A stretch of DNA of 64,000 nt from Ignavibacteria bacterium (lineage in GTDB: Bacteria > Bacteroidota > Ignavibacteria > Tepidaquicellales > Tepidaquicellaceae): contig JADJYU010000005.1 in NCBI GenBank assembly GCA_016719565.1, positions 434,001-498,000 of the forward strand. Direction: 5' to 3'. The notes under the pieces were generated by a model. It saw only the letters and a program-made list of their open reading frames with translations, did not search any database and was not told the origin of the DNA. Position 1 is the first letter of the stretch, and the number at the start of each line of letters is the position of its first letter. Made by a program: the position numbers and the translations under genes. Positions 37,801 to 45,075 of the stretch are shown here, piece by piece.

Positions 37801-38683
37801 CATCGGAAAACCCGTCTGCGTTTACATCTCCGGCTGTGGATACTGAAGTTCCGAAAATATTATTCGCTGCTTCTCCCGTCATTGTAATATCTGCTATATT
37901 ATTCATTACTGCTCCGCCAAGGAAAATATAACTTCTTCCTGTATTTGAACTGTATCCATTCGCACCAACTATTACATCCGAATATCCGTCTCCGTTTACA
38001 TCTCCAGATGAAGAAACAGAAATTCCAAAAAAATTACTTGCTGCTTCACCTGTTAAAATAACATCAGCTGAATTGTTCATAGAAGCTCCGCCGAAATATA
38101 TATAAGTTCTTCCCATGTTTGATGTATTACCATAAGCTCCGGCAATTACATCATCGTATCCGTCACCGTTTAAATCCCCTGCTGTAGACACTGAATAACC
38201 GAAAAAATTACTTACAGCCGTTCCTGTCAAAATGACATCTGCTGTCGTATTCATATTTAACCCTCCATAATAGATATAAGCTCTGCCCGTAAATGAATTA
38301 TAACCGTAAGCTCCTATGATCACATCGTCATAACCGTCGCCGTTCACATCACCAGCACTATTTATTGAGTATCCAAATTGAGAATTAGCGGCAAGTCCGT
38401 TAAAAACTTTTCTTTGAAACGCATCACCTTCCGGATCTTCCGGGATCTGACCCGGAGCTCTTGTATTTTCGTTAAGAGAAATTCTGTTGCCGTTTTCATC
38501 CCGCAGATCTTCAAGCCAGTCTTTTGAAACTCCCTTTGGAAGAGAATCGGAAGCTATGTTCTGAGTTTGCAGAGTATTAAGATTTTGTTCAGAGTTTTTC
38601 CATCCGGCATTTGATGAAGCTGAAAAGGAAAATACAAATACAGAAAAGATGGAGATGCATTTTAAAGAGAATAGATTTTTCAT
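34826..38683 (-). CDS. Secreted FG-GAP double-propeller protein with dockerin-like tail
   Basis: This 1285-residue protein has a signal peptide (about 1-27) and a short linker. Fourteen FG-GAP repeats follow (about 85-915), each about 58-62 residues, with GDVNGDGYSDVI loops and YIYYGG...M.N..D strands. Fourteen fits two seven-bladed integrin-like propellers. Fibronectin-III-like domains (about 920-1115) contain YYFIVAQDIHNNYSPVA. The shared module (about 1120-1220, GAIQGLYDAVSD, HRNALETWS) and dockerin pair end in SKITP. Its order is the same as that of the frameshifted gene at 22702-26380, so that gene's original form can be read from this one. It is likely a calcium-stabilised surface adhesin, which is inferred from domain type. 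Confidence 0.92.
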   Translation of the reverse strand: MKNLFSLKCISIFSVFVFSFSASSNAGWKNSEQNLNTLQTQNIASDSLPKGVSKDWLEDLRDENGNRISLNENTRAPGQIPEDPEGDAFQRKVFNGLAANSQFGYSINSAGDVNGDGYDDVIIGAYGYNSFTGRAYIYYGGLNMNTTADVILTGTAVSNFFGYSVSTAGDLNGDGYDDVIAGAYGNTSNMGRTYIYFGGASMNNSADVILTGEAASNFFGISVSSSGDVNGDGYSDVIVGANGYSSNTGRSYIFLGGAVMNNIADITMTGEAANNIFGTSVSTAGDVNADGFSDVFIGASGYSSNTGRAYIYLGGSSMDNSSDVIMTGEGVNNYYSTSVSSAGDINGDGYSDVIAGAYGINAFTGRAYIYFGGASMNSISDAVMSGEGNINYFGASVSSAGDINGDGFSDIFIGAYGNNSNTGKTYVYFGASSVDTSADVTMTGETTNSNFGNSVALGGDINNDGYSDLLVGAYGYSSNTGRAYFYDYFMRNLITPEITMTGETSDNLFGYSVSTAGDVNGDGYTDVIAGAYGYNAGTGRAYVYLGGPAMDNIADVTMTGDTVNNRFGFSVSTAGDVNGDGYSDIVVGAYRNYFSTGKAYIFLGGNSMDNSADVVMSGELASDLFGYSVSTAGDVNGDGYADVIIGSDYSTTGRAYIYYGASVPNNTADVIMTGSGSGFGISVSTAGDVNGDGYSDVIVGARLYNFGTGRSHIFFGGISMDNNSDIILTGESTNDNFGNSVASAGDVNSDGYSDVIIGAPFYGMNNFNNGRAYIYYGGNITDSIADVVITGEQYSRTGISVSSAEDANGDGYSDVIIGANEVNTYTGKAYIFFGSSSMNNTADIFMSGNSVNENFGISAASAGDINGDGYSDLIVGAGSINLAAGRAYIFKGSAISVKPILLHVQDVPNDQGGQLNLKWARSANDVQGNSLITDYLVQRSFPPSGGNFSWQNVATIPASHESFYTYVDLTPSDSTANGNSTFFYRITARTNDINQSWRSAILSGRSLDNISPPVVSPFNGFTESVNVRLTWNRNSASDLLNYVLFRSVNNSIDPYSDTPLYTLADSTYLDTAPLNGLYYYFIVAQDIHNNYSPVATVQAPVTVKTLFTFGAIQGLYDAVSDIMIFDTVTVYLRNSTSPYARVDSSRKELYGPGTGQYFTFNNAQNSTPYYVEVRHRNALETWSAVPVTFVSDAASIAFSVDAFYAYGNNQIQIDSDPYNVFAFYSGDVNQDGTIDLTDGSLIDNDAINFASGYLPTDLNGDGIIDVADAVFADNNSFNFVSKITP

Positions 38684-38684
38684 A

Positions 38685-38728
38685 ATAGTAAATAGTTGTT
38701 AGTTAATAGTTAGTAGTTAATAGTTAAA
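38685..38728 (+). repeat. TTAATAG heptamer array upstream of a surface gene
   Basis: About six units (TAGTAAA, TAGTTGT, TAGTTAA, TAGTTAG) begin directly before the start codon of the 1285-residue gene, in plus-strand orientation, and lead towards junction element copy c. Confidence 0.8.
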
Positions 38729-38777
38729 TCAAAAATCAAATCCTGCAATATTTCATAAAGCACCTGAATTTAAGAAA

Positions 38778-38837
38778 GCAGCCCTGCATCGGGGGATGCA
38801 ATTATTTGAATATTATTGAAAACAATTCACGGGCTGC
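38778..38837. repeat. 60-nt three-way-junction element, copy c
   Basis: This is the best-formed copy. The outer stem is GCAGCCC (38778-38784) with GGGCTGC (38831-38837), perfect over seven pairs. The first arm is TGCAT (38785-38789) with ATGCA (38796-38800). The second arm is TGAAT (38807-38811) with ATTCA (38825-38829). Confidence 0.8.
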
Positions 38838-38853
38838 TTTTAAAAGATTAATT

Positions 38854-39510
38854 TTAAGAATTAATTTGATCTAATGCTTTTTTAGCCGCATTATTTGCAT
38901 TATTTGCTGATTGCTGCGCTCTGTCAGCTGTTTGCTGCGCTGTTTCCGCCTTATTATCTGCATTAATTACTTGACTTTTAAGATTATTAACTTCTGATTG
39001 GAGGTCATAAATCAATTCCCAGACACTTTGTCCGTTTATTTTTAATATTCCCTTTTGAACATTCAGATCGCCTGCAACAATGTTTACATTACCGTCGAAA
39101 ATGGCAGAGCATCCTTTGCCTATCTTTTTTGCAAATAATGCTGAAGAACTTTCACTGTCATTAAAGTTATATGCAGCAATGGTTGAACTTTTGGAAGAAT
39201 TCGATTCAGCATGAACTGCTTCATATTCATTGCTTTCGCACCAAACCCCGACTCCTTTATTACTCATTCCTAAAACTCCAATGCTTTCACTTTTACCTGC
39301 GACACCAACACCTTTATGTCTGTCCATAGATCCGGCAAGTATGCCGGTGGATTTTGGCTGATGGCTAATGCCAAGTACAGCACTATATGCTTCCTGAACG
39401 TAAGAACTTGTATTACCATATTTATCACCTTCATGATAATCAGCTCTTATCGGTTTTGGATTAATTTCTCTTGAAAAGTTTCCTCTCCCTTCCCTTTCTG
39501 ATCTGTCCAT
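38854..39510 (-). CDS. Fibre-like protein with Gly-Val repeats and C-terminal coiled coil
   Basis: This 218-residue protein has no signal peptide. Residues about 45-130 contain short repeats of the type S.GVGV.G.S and SIGVLGMSNKGVGV. These are typical of beta-structured, phage-tail-fibre-like shaft segments. A strand-rich stretch (AIFDGNVNIVAGDLNVQKG) follows, as seen before the head domains of fibre proteins. The last 60 residues form an Ala/Gln/Asn-rich heptad coiled coil (AETAQQTADRAQQSANNANN), a likely trimerisation helix. No chaperone-peptidase domain (S74) is present. It could be a structural fibre exported by an unrecognised route or a cytoplasmic protein. It stands between the 1285-residue gene and the first mini-protein, probably in the latter's transcript (gap about 50 bases). 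Confidence 0.75.
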   Translation of the reverse strand: MDRSEREGRGNFSREINPKPIRADYHEGDKYGNTSSYVQEAYSAVLGISHQPKSTGILAGSMDRHKGVGVAGKSESIGVLGMSNKGVGVWCESNEYEAVHAESNSSKSSTIAAYNFNDSESSSALFAKKIGKGCSAIFDGNVNIVAGDLNVQKGILKINGQSVWELIYDLQSEVNNLKSQVINADNKAETAQQTADRAQQSANNANNAAKKALDQINS

Positions 39511-39561
39511 TTTAGTTTTTTATTTATTTTATAAAAAGTTTTTCATTAATAATTCTTATTC

Positions 39562-39969
39562 TTATTTGACTGCAAAAACATTCTTTATCCCGGAAACTCC
39601 TCTTACTTCTAATATATAAGTTAACTCTCCGCTAATGATCCTATCTGCTGTTTTATAATTTACATTATAAATTCCGGCGTACATTAAGTCATCAATAAGA
39701 GTTTCCATAATTTTTCCTTCAGAATCGCAAACTGTAAGCAGGACATTTGCATCTTCACCCAGTTTAAATTTAATAATGGTTGTATTATCAAATTCAGTTC
39801 GCTTGCTGTTGTAAAGTTTGAATAAATGGCTGTTCGGATCTTTATCCTGATTATAAATCTGAACTGAGTTCGTATTCAAATTATAGTTCATTCCGTATGA
39901 ATCCGAATTACTTACTGCCATTGAGCTAAGTATAATTACTATTGATAAAATTAATTTTGGGGTTTTCAT
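39562..39969 (-). CDS. Mini secreted protein resembling a free-standing T9SS C-terminal domain
   Basis: This protein of 135 residues starts at ATG 39969. The alternative ATG at 39981 adds MEIK, but GGAG at 39976-39979 sits six bases before the inner ATG and decides for it. A signal peptide (MKTPKLILSIVIILSSMAVS) is followed by a short linker. The rest is a beta-rich domain with the pattern F.LGEDANVLLTVCDSEGK, then TLIDDLMYAGIYNV and SGELTYILEVRGV, ending IKNVFAVK. This follows the T9SS type A sorting domain of the subtilase in this window (VSLKIFDVLGKEVTTL, PGTY, SGIYFYKLE, IKRMMLIK), yet no cargo precedes it. It is divergent from the broken SPYFN copy 6. Function is unknown. Close relatives lie at 48225 and 55454. 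Confidence 0.75.
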   Translation of the reverse strand: MKTPKLILSIVIILSSMAVSNSDSYGMNYNLNTNSVQIYNQDKDPNSHLFKLYNSKRTEFDNTTIIKFKLGEDANVLLTVCDSEGKIMETLIDDLMYAGIYNVNYKTADRIISGELTYILEVRGVSGIKNVFAVK

Positions 39970-39975
39970 TTTAAT

Positions 39976-39979
39976 CTCC
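39976..39979 (-). promoter_or_regulatory. Ribosome binding site deciding a start
   Basis: GGAG on the minus strand lies six bases before the ATG at 39969. The outer in-frame ATG (39981) overlaps this site and has no such match, so the inner ATG is preferred. Confidence 0.6.
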
Positions 39980-40034
39980 ATTTTTATAAAGTTTTAAATA
40001 ATTGATGTAAAAATATACTTACTCAATATAGTAT

Positions 40035-40050
40035 CCAAAGAAACTTTTTC
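40035..40050. promoter_or_regulatory. CAAAG box in a duplicated divergent promoter
   Basis: CCAAAGAAACTTTTTC lies 179 bases before the ATG of SPYFN copy 6 and about 66 bases upstream of the mini-protein start. The whole stretch 40030-40230 is nearly identical to 48780-48980. Confidence 0.5.
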
Positions 40051-40214
40051 ACGAGTTTCACGGCTTGACACTTACATATTTAATTAAAAAGTATTATTTT
40101 GTGCAGAATTTAAAACAATTATTTTGAAATCTTCTTAACAGGCATGTTTTAGATTGAGTATTTACACTTAGATAAATTTCTATAAAAAATAAAGGAAGCT
40201 ATAATTTTACTCCA

Positions 40215-41566
40215 ATGCTAAAAAGCTCACTGCTCGAAATCATCCGGACTTTCACAAAACAGGAGCTGATAAAGTTCGAGGACTTTGTCAGGTCGCCTTA
40301 CTTTAATAAAAAAGAAAATGTAATAAATCTGTTTCTTGAGATAAAGAAATACTCACCGGATTATGAAAATGAGAATCTGAAAAAGGAAAAATTTGTAAGA
40401 CGTTATTCCCTGACAAGAAATACAATTATGGTATCTTTAAAAATCTGATATTTGATATTAACAAACTGTTAGAAAGATTTATAGTAGTTTTAAAAGCTGA
40501 AGAGGATGAATTTAAAAAGCCACAATATATCCTTTTCTATCTGGACGAAAGGAATCTGGCCAAAATATTTTATAAAAAATATGATTCGATTGAAAGAAAT
40601 TTTACCCGTGATGATTTTAAACGATCAGATTTTGGCATAAACGAGTATTATGGTTTTTGGCATGACTTGCTGATTATAAAACACCGGGTTTCCATTTATA
40701 CCAAAAGAGATAATTCACTGCTGGATAGTTTTGCTTTGAATTCGATGCTGAATTTTCTCATTAACTCATTCAAGCTGTTTCAGATGTTAGTAGTTTCAAG
40801 TAACAGTACAAATATGAAAATTGAAGATAATCCAATTGCATATTTCATAGGACAGATAAGTTTAAAGTCCTTTGAAAGAATTCTTGAAAACATTAAAAAG
40901 ATCTCTGAAACAGATCATCTCTTTTTGAAAATATATTACTTCATGTATCTCATGTTCATAGAAAAAACTGACGAAAGGTATTTAAATTTCAAAAAAATAC
41001 TGTTTGATAATTTAAAAATATTTTCAAGAAATGATTTAAAGGATTTACACTATTGTACCGCCGGAAATGACAGCATCATAGAATGCATACAAACTTTCCT
41101 GGAAAACTTGTAGTCTTTGATTCAGACAGAATATTATTACTGAGCCAAATGGTGTCATGGCAGAACACGTTTTTATTTCTTACGTAACCTTAGCTTTTTA
41201 CGAATCTGATATTCGAAGGGTCAATAAATTTTCAGAAATATTTATTGATAAATTAAAAGAAGATCTCAGATCAAACACAAGCAAATATGTAAAAGCTTTA
41301 AACCTTATAATCGAGGGCAGATATAAAGAGTCCCTAAATATTATTTCGCAATTAGAAACTAATTACTTCAACATGAAGGTTGTCCATCAGATACCTCAAA
41401 AACATGCCCTGATAAACAGAAGATCACAATTATTTTGAATGATTATGATTCCATAAAACATTTTATTAAAAATAATGATAAATTGAATAACCTCCATAGA
41501 ATACATCTTGAGAAGTATTATTATTTTCTCAATCTTTTATTTAAATCAAGCGGTTTTAATGAATGA
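40215..41566 (+). pseudogene. SPYFN-family copy 6, degraded by several frameshifts
   Basis: The first frame (40215-40448) gives the family N-terminus MLKSSLLEIIRTFTKQELIKF with SPYFNKKENV. It breaks near 40388, and the next frame continues with TLFPDKKYNYGIFKNLIFDI through an open stretch to 41113. A further frame resumes by 41157 and runs to about 41375. Another break precedes DYDSIKHFIKNNDKL and the closing YYYFLNLLFKSSGFNE. At least four frame changes are needed to rebuild one protein of about 450 residues, so this copy is probably dead, unlike the single shifts elsewhere. Protein sequence in the rebuilt frames still follows copies 8 and 10, so decay is recent. The promoter is almost identical to that of copy 9. 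Confidence 0.85.
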
Positions 41567-41744
41567 TTCCTGAGATTAAAAAAGAGTCAGTATTTTTATA
41601 CCAAAGAACAAAAACATTCAGGAACGAGAAAACCTCAATACTTAGATCAATGAATTGAAAAATTTATTAAATAAATCAGCAGTTATCCGTAAATTTATTT
41701 GACATTTGCCGTCTTGGCGAGCAGGTAATTTAAATTTAAAATTT

Positions 41745-43220
41745 ATGCACAAAAGCTCATTACTCGAGATCCTCCGCACATTTTCAAAACAGGAACTGAT
41801 AAAGTTTGAGGACTTTGTCAGATCGCCTTATTTTAATAAAAAGGAGAATGTCCTGAAATTATTTCTTGAGATAAGGAAATACTCGCCGGCTTTTGAAAGT
41901 GAGAACCTTGTAAAAGATAAAACATGGACTGCGCTGTTTCCGGGTAAAGTTTACAACTATGGGATAATGAAAAATCTAATTCACGATCTCGGTAAACTGT
42001 GTGAGTCCTTTCTCTCAGAAGAAGTTTACAGCAGAAATGAAACGCAGAGAAGTCTTGATTTTTTGAATACAATCAGCAGCAGGAATATATTGAATGTATT
42101 TATGAACAAAATTGAATCTGCTGAAAAGGCATTCTTAAAAAATTTCAAATCAGCTAAATATGATTTTCTGACAGATTATTATGACGGCATGAGAGATCTA
42201 AATCATATGAAAGTTAGATTTCTTCAGGCAAACGAACAGTTTAAAAAAAAGGATGAACTTGTAAAATCTCCGGAACATCTGATATTCAGTTTTCTGATTA
42301 AATGTTTTGAAACTTTTCATGATGTTATACTGAACAGTCTGAACTATAATTCACCTGTAAAAAGCAATATTTCATATTTGATATTAAAAGAATTAGAAGA
42401 TCATTCCATATTAAAAAATATTCTGGAATATACGAAGGAACAATCTCCTGAAAATTATCGGGTATTAGAATGTTATTACAGTATGTATAAAGCTTTGTCA
42501 GTTAATGACAGTTTAGAATATTTTAATGAATTTAAAAACAATCTTTCTCAAAACAGCGGATTGTTTTCTGAAGCGGAGTTAAGAGAGCTATATAACGGGC
42601 TGCTGACAAGCTTTGGTAATAGAAAGATCACGACTAAAAATTTTCATCATGAATATTTCAGCATTATTCAGATCGGATTTAAAAACAAGATCATACTTAA
42701 GCCTGACGGAACCATTGATCCGGGTAATTTTACTTCAATAGTAAATGTTTCCTGTGCAAACGATATTAAATTCACTGAAGAATTCATTGAAAATTATAAA
42801 GATAAAATTCCATTGGAATTCAGAGAGAATATTTATTTATACTCAATGGCTGTTTTAAATTTCAGCAAAAAGAATTTTGAGAGATCTCTTGAATTTATAG
42901 TAAAAGTTCAGAGTAATGATCTGTTAATGAAATTTGACATTAAACATCTTCAGTTAAATATTTATTACGAATTAAATGACAGAGTTGCGTTCGATTATTC
43001 TTATGACGCATTAAAGCATTTTATTAAAAGGTCTAATCTAACAAATGAATCCAGAATAGTGACAAGAGTAAAACACTGTGAATACATTAAGGCGCTTTTT
43101 GCACATAGAGAAAATTATGATGCATTTAAACTTTCCTGTTTAAAAGAAGAAATAACTGTAAATAAAACAATAAACAAAAACTGGCTTCTGAGAAAAATTG
43201 GAGAACTGGAAAATAAATAG
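41745..43220 (+). CDS. SPYFN-family helical protein, copy 7
   Basis: This 491-residue protein starts at ATG 41745 (MHKSSLLEILRTFSKQELIKF). A TTG at 41706 in frame would add 13 residues, but the ATG matches the paralogs. The N-terminal 85 residues (SPYFNKKENVLKLF, FPGKVYNYGIMKNLIHDLGK) are nearly identical to those of copies 8-12, while the body is related mainly to copy 12. The late helices show LQLNIYYELNDRVAFDYSYD and KHFIKR, ending KNWLLRKIGELENK. A TTAATAG array starts at its stop. It lies 178 bases after the decayed copy 6 and before copy 8, all on the same strand, so a three-gene run is likely. Confidence 0.88.
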   Translation: MHKSSLLEILRTFSKQELIKFEDFVRSPYFNKKENVLKLFLEIRKYSPAFESENLVKDKTWTALFPGKVYNYGIMKNLIHDLGKLCESFLSEEVYSRNETQRSLDFLNTISSRNILNVFMNKIESAEKAFLKNFKSAKYDFLTDYYDGMRDLNHMKVRFLQANEQFKKKDELVKSPEHLIFSFLIKCFETFHDVILNSLNYNSPVKSNISYLILKELEDHSILKNILEYTKEQSPENYRVLECYYSMYKALSVNDSLEYFNEFKNNLSQNSGLFSEAELRELYNGLLTSFGNRKITTKNFHHEYFSIIQIGFKNKIILKPDGTIDPGNFTSIVNVSCANDIKFTEEFIENYKDKIPLEFRENIYLYSMAVLNFSKKNFERSLEFIVKVQSNDLLMKFDIKHLQLNIYYELNDRVAFDYSYDALKHFIKRSNLTNESRIVTRVKHCEYIKALFAHRENYDAFKLSCLKEEITVNKTINKNWLLRKIGELENK

Positions 43221-43267
43221 TTAATAGTTAATAGTTAATAGTTAATAGTAAATAGTTAATAGTTAAT
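43217..43267 (+). repeat. TTAATAG heptamer array at the copy 7 stop
   Basis: About seven units begin at the stop codon (43218-43220) and include one six-base variant (TAGTAAA context). Confidence 0.9.
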
Positions 43268-43276
43268 TGATAATTT

Positions 43277-43353
43277 ACATTTGACATTTGACTTTTAACA
43301 TTTAACATTTGACATTTGACATTTAACATTTAACATTTAACATTTAACATTTA
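43277..43353. repeat. CATTTGA/CATTTAA heptamer array abutting a start codon
   Basis: Eleven units of ACATTTG, ACATTTA and one ACTTTTA end seven bases before the ATG of SPYFN copy 8. The array therefore takes the place of a ribosome binding site, and a change in copy number would alter the leader without moving the start codon. Confidence 0.9.
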
Positions 43354-43359
43354 AAAATT

Positions 43360-43722
43360 ATGTTCAAAAGCTCATTACTCGAGATCCTCCGTACATTTTC
43401 AAAACATGAGATGTTAAAGTTTGAAGACTTTATCAGATCGCCTTACTTTAATAAAAAAGAGAATGTGCTGAAGTTATTTCTTGAGATAAAGAAATATACC
43501 CCTGATTTGGCTGATGAAAATCTTGGAAAAGAAAAAATCTGGCAGAATATTTTTCCCGGTACGGAATATAATTACGGCATTATGAAAAACCTGATCTTTG
43601 ACCTGAATAAACTTGCGGATCAGTTTATAATGGATTTAAAATTCCGTGATGATAATTATACACAGAATGAGTATCTGCTTGACGGATATCTTCACAGAGA
43701 ACTTAAAAAATATTTTCAGTAA
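43360..43722 (+). pseudogene. SPYFN-family copy 8, N-terminal frame
   Basis: This frame encodes 120 residues: the family start MFKSSLLEILRTFSKHEMLKF, IRSPYFNKKENVLKLF, FPGTEYNYGIMKNLIFDLNK and LKFRDDNYTQNEYLL. It ends at a stop after LKKYFQ. The rest of the protein continues in the +1 frame (43646-44848). The break lies near 43705-43717, in a run of six A followed by TATTTT. Such tracts slip in replication and are also prone to sequencing error. Alone this fragment would be the conserved N-terminal domain without its helical body. Confidence 0.8.
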
Positions 43723-44848
43723 TAAGTATAAATCACTAATTGGAAAGTATGGTTCGCTAATGAACAGATCAGATTATCAAAGTGTGAATGACTATTTCTG
43801 GTTTTTATCTAAATTGTATGACAGGAAGCTCAATTACCTGCATACTTTTGATGCAAAAAGAATGTCATCTGATGATCCTATGATTGATCGGGATTCCTGT
43901 CATATATCAAATCTGCTAATTCTGCTTTTTGGAGCATACAATGATTTACTTGTAACGAACGGAGAAAAGAATATTGATATTACCGGAAATCCGGTTACAT
44001 TATTTCTGGATGCTATATCTCCTGTTATGGAAACTCTTCTTGAGTCAATTGAAAAAAATTCGGAAATTAATTCCCTGTATCTTAGAATTCACTATAAGAT
44101 GTATCTTTCAATGAAAGAAAAGACAGAAAAGAGTTATCTGGAGTTTAGGAATGTATTCTTTGAAAATATAGATATCTTTACTGATCATGACAAACACGAT
44201 ATGCACTACTGTCTGATAACTGCTATTGTAATGACAAAAAATTATAAAGAAATTAAATATTACAGAGAAATTATTAAAATACTTGATTCCATGGCAGACA
44301 ATAATGTTATTACGGAAAAAGGAAATGACAGAATACCATATCATGTATTTTATTTGTATATCACGTCAGCTTTTACACAATTGGATTCAGACAAAATTGA
44401 ATCATTTTCTGACAGATTTTTGACACATCTTGATCCTGTGAAAGAAAAGAATATGAGAACATATGTAAAATTTATGACTGAATTTATCAGCGGTAACTTT
44501 ACTGAAGCCCTGAGACAACTTTCTATGTTAGATCTGAATTATACCGGTCTGAAGATGGGAGTGAGATATCATAAAGCAATGTGCATGTATGAAACAGATG
44601 ATTATGAAATGTTCTTAAATGAGTCAGATAATTTAAAGCATTTTATAAAGAACAATGATTTTCTAACCGATAAACATAAAAGCCTTTTAACAAACCATTA
44701 TTACTTTATTGATAAATTATTTTTACTCAGGCGTAATTTTGATAATTTTGAATTTCTTAAGCTGAGAAATAAAGTAATGGAAAAATTCAAATCTACTTCA
44801 CTCTGGTTTGAAAAGAAATTTGATGAGATTGAGAAAGAAAACCTATAA
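43646..44848 (+). pseudogene. SPYFN-family copy 8, body in the +1 frame
   Basis: The true family sequence in this frame begins about residue 27 (SNKYKSLIGKYGSLMNRSDY). Everything before that is the wrong frame of the N-terminal part. The body follows copy 10 closely (LRIHYKMYLSMKEKTEKSYLEF, MCMYETDDYEMFLNESDNLKHFIKNNDFL) and ends LWFEKKFDEIEKENL, so it is intact apart from the shift. Joined with the upstream frame it would give about 495 residues. A TTAATAG array begins at its stop, and a terminator hairpin in the convergent gap follows. Confidence 0.8.
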
Positions 44849-44887
44849 ATAGTTAACAGTTAGTAGTTAATAGTTAATAGTTAGTAA
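44849..44887 (+). repeat. TTAATAG heptamer array after copy 8
   Basis: About five units (TTAACAG, TTAGTAG, TTAATAG) directly follow the TAA stop, in gene-sense orientation. Confidence 0.85.
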
Positions 44888-44959
44888 TTTTTGTTATCAA
44901 TTATATGTAATGTAGTTTTTAGTAAGTTATTTTTATTATCAATTCTCTAAAGATAAAAA

Positions 44960-44997
44960 CCGTCAGAGCAATGTAAAAGCACATTCGACTCTGACGG
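44960..44997 (-). terminator. Terminator hairpin of the subtilase gene
   Basis: CCGTCAGAG (44960-44968) pairs with CTCTGACGG (44989-44997), and AATGT/ACATT extends the stem inside. Read on the minus strand, TTTTTATC follows the stem. This fits an intrinsic terminator 75 bases past the subtilase stop. Confidence 0.75.
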
Positions 44998-45022
44998 CGT
45001 TAAATGCTGAATATATTATTTA

Positions 45023-45075
45023 TTACTAACTATTAACTACTAACTATTAACTACTATCTATTAACTACTAACTAT
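45023..45075 (-). repeat. CTATTAA heptamer array at the subtilase 3' end
   Basis: About seven units (CTATTAA, CTACTAA, CTACTAT) run up to and into the stop codon (45072-45074, TAG). A T9SS gene thus carries the same 3' array as the dockerin genes. Confidence 0.85.

Noticed and set aside
40050..40110. TTGACA...TATTAT as a sigma-70-type promoter before SPYFN copy 6
   Set aside because: The spacing is about 21 bases, too long. The identical region before copy 9 reads TTGGCA, and FCB-group promoters usually follow a different consensus.
41706..41744. TTG at 41706 as the start of SPYFN copy 7
   Set aside because: The ATG at 41745 aligns with the starts of copies 8-12, and the extra 13 residues have no counterpart.
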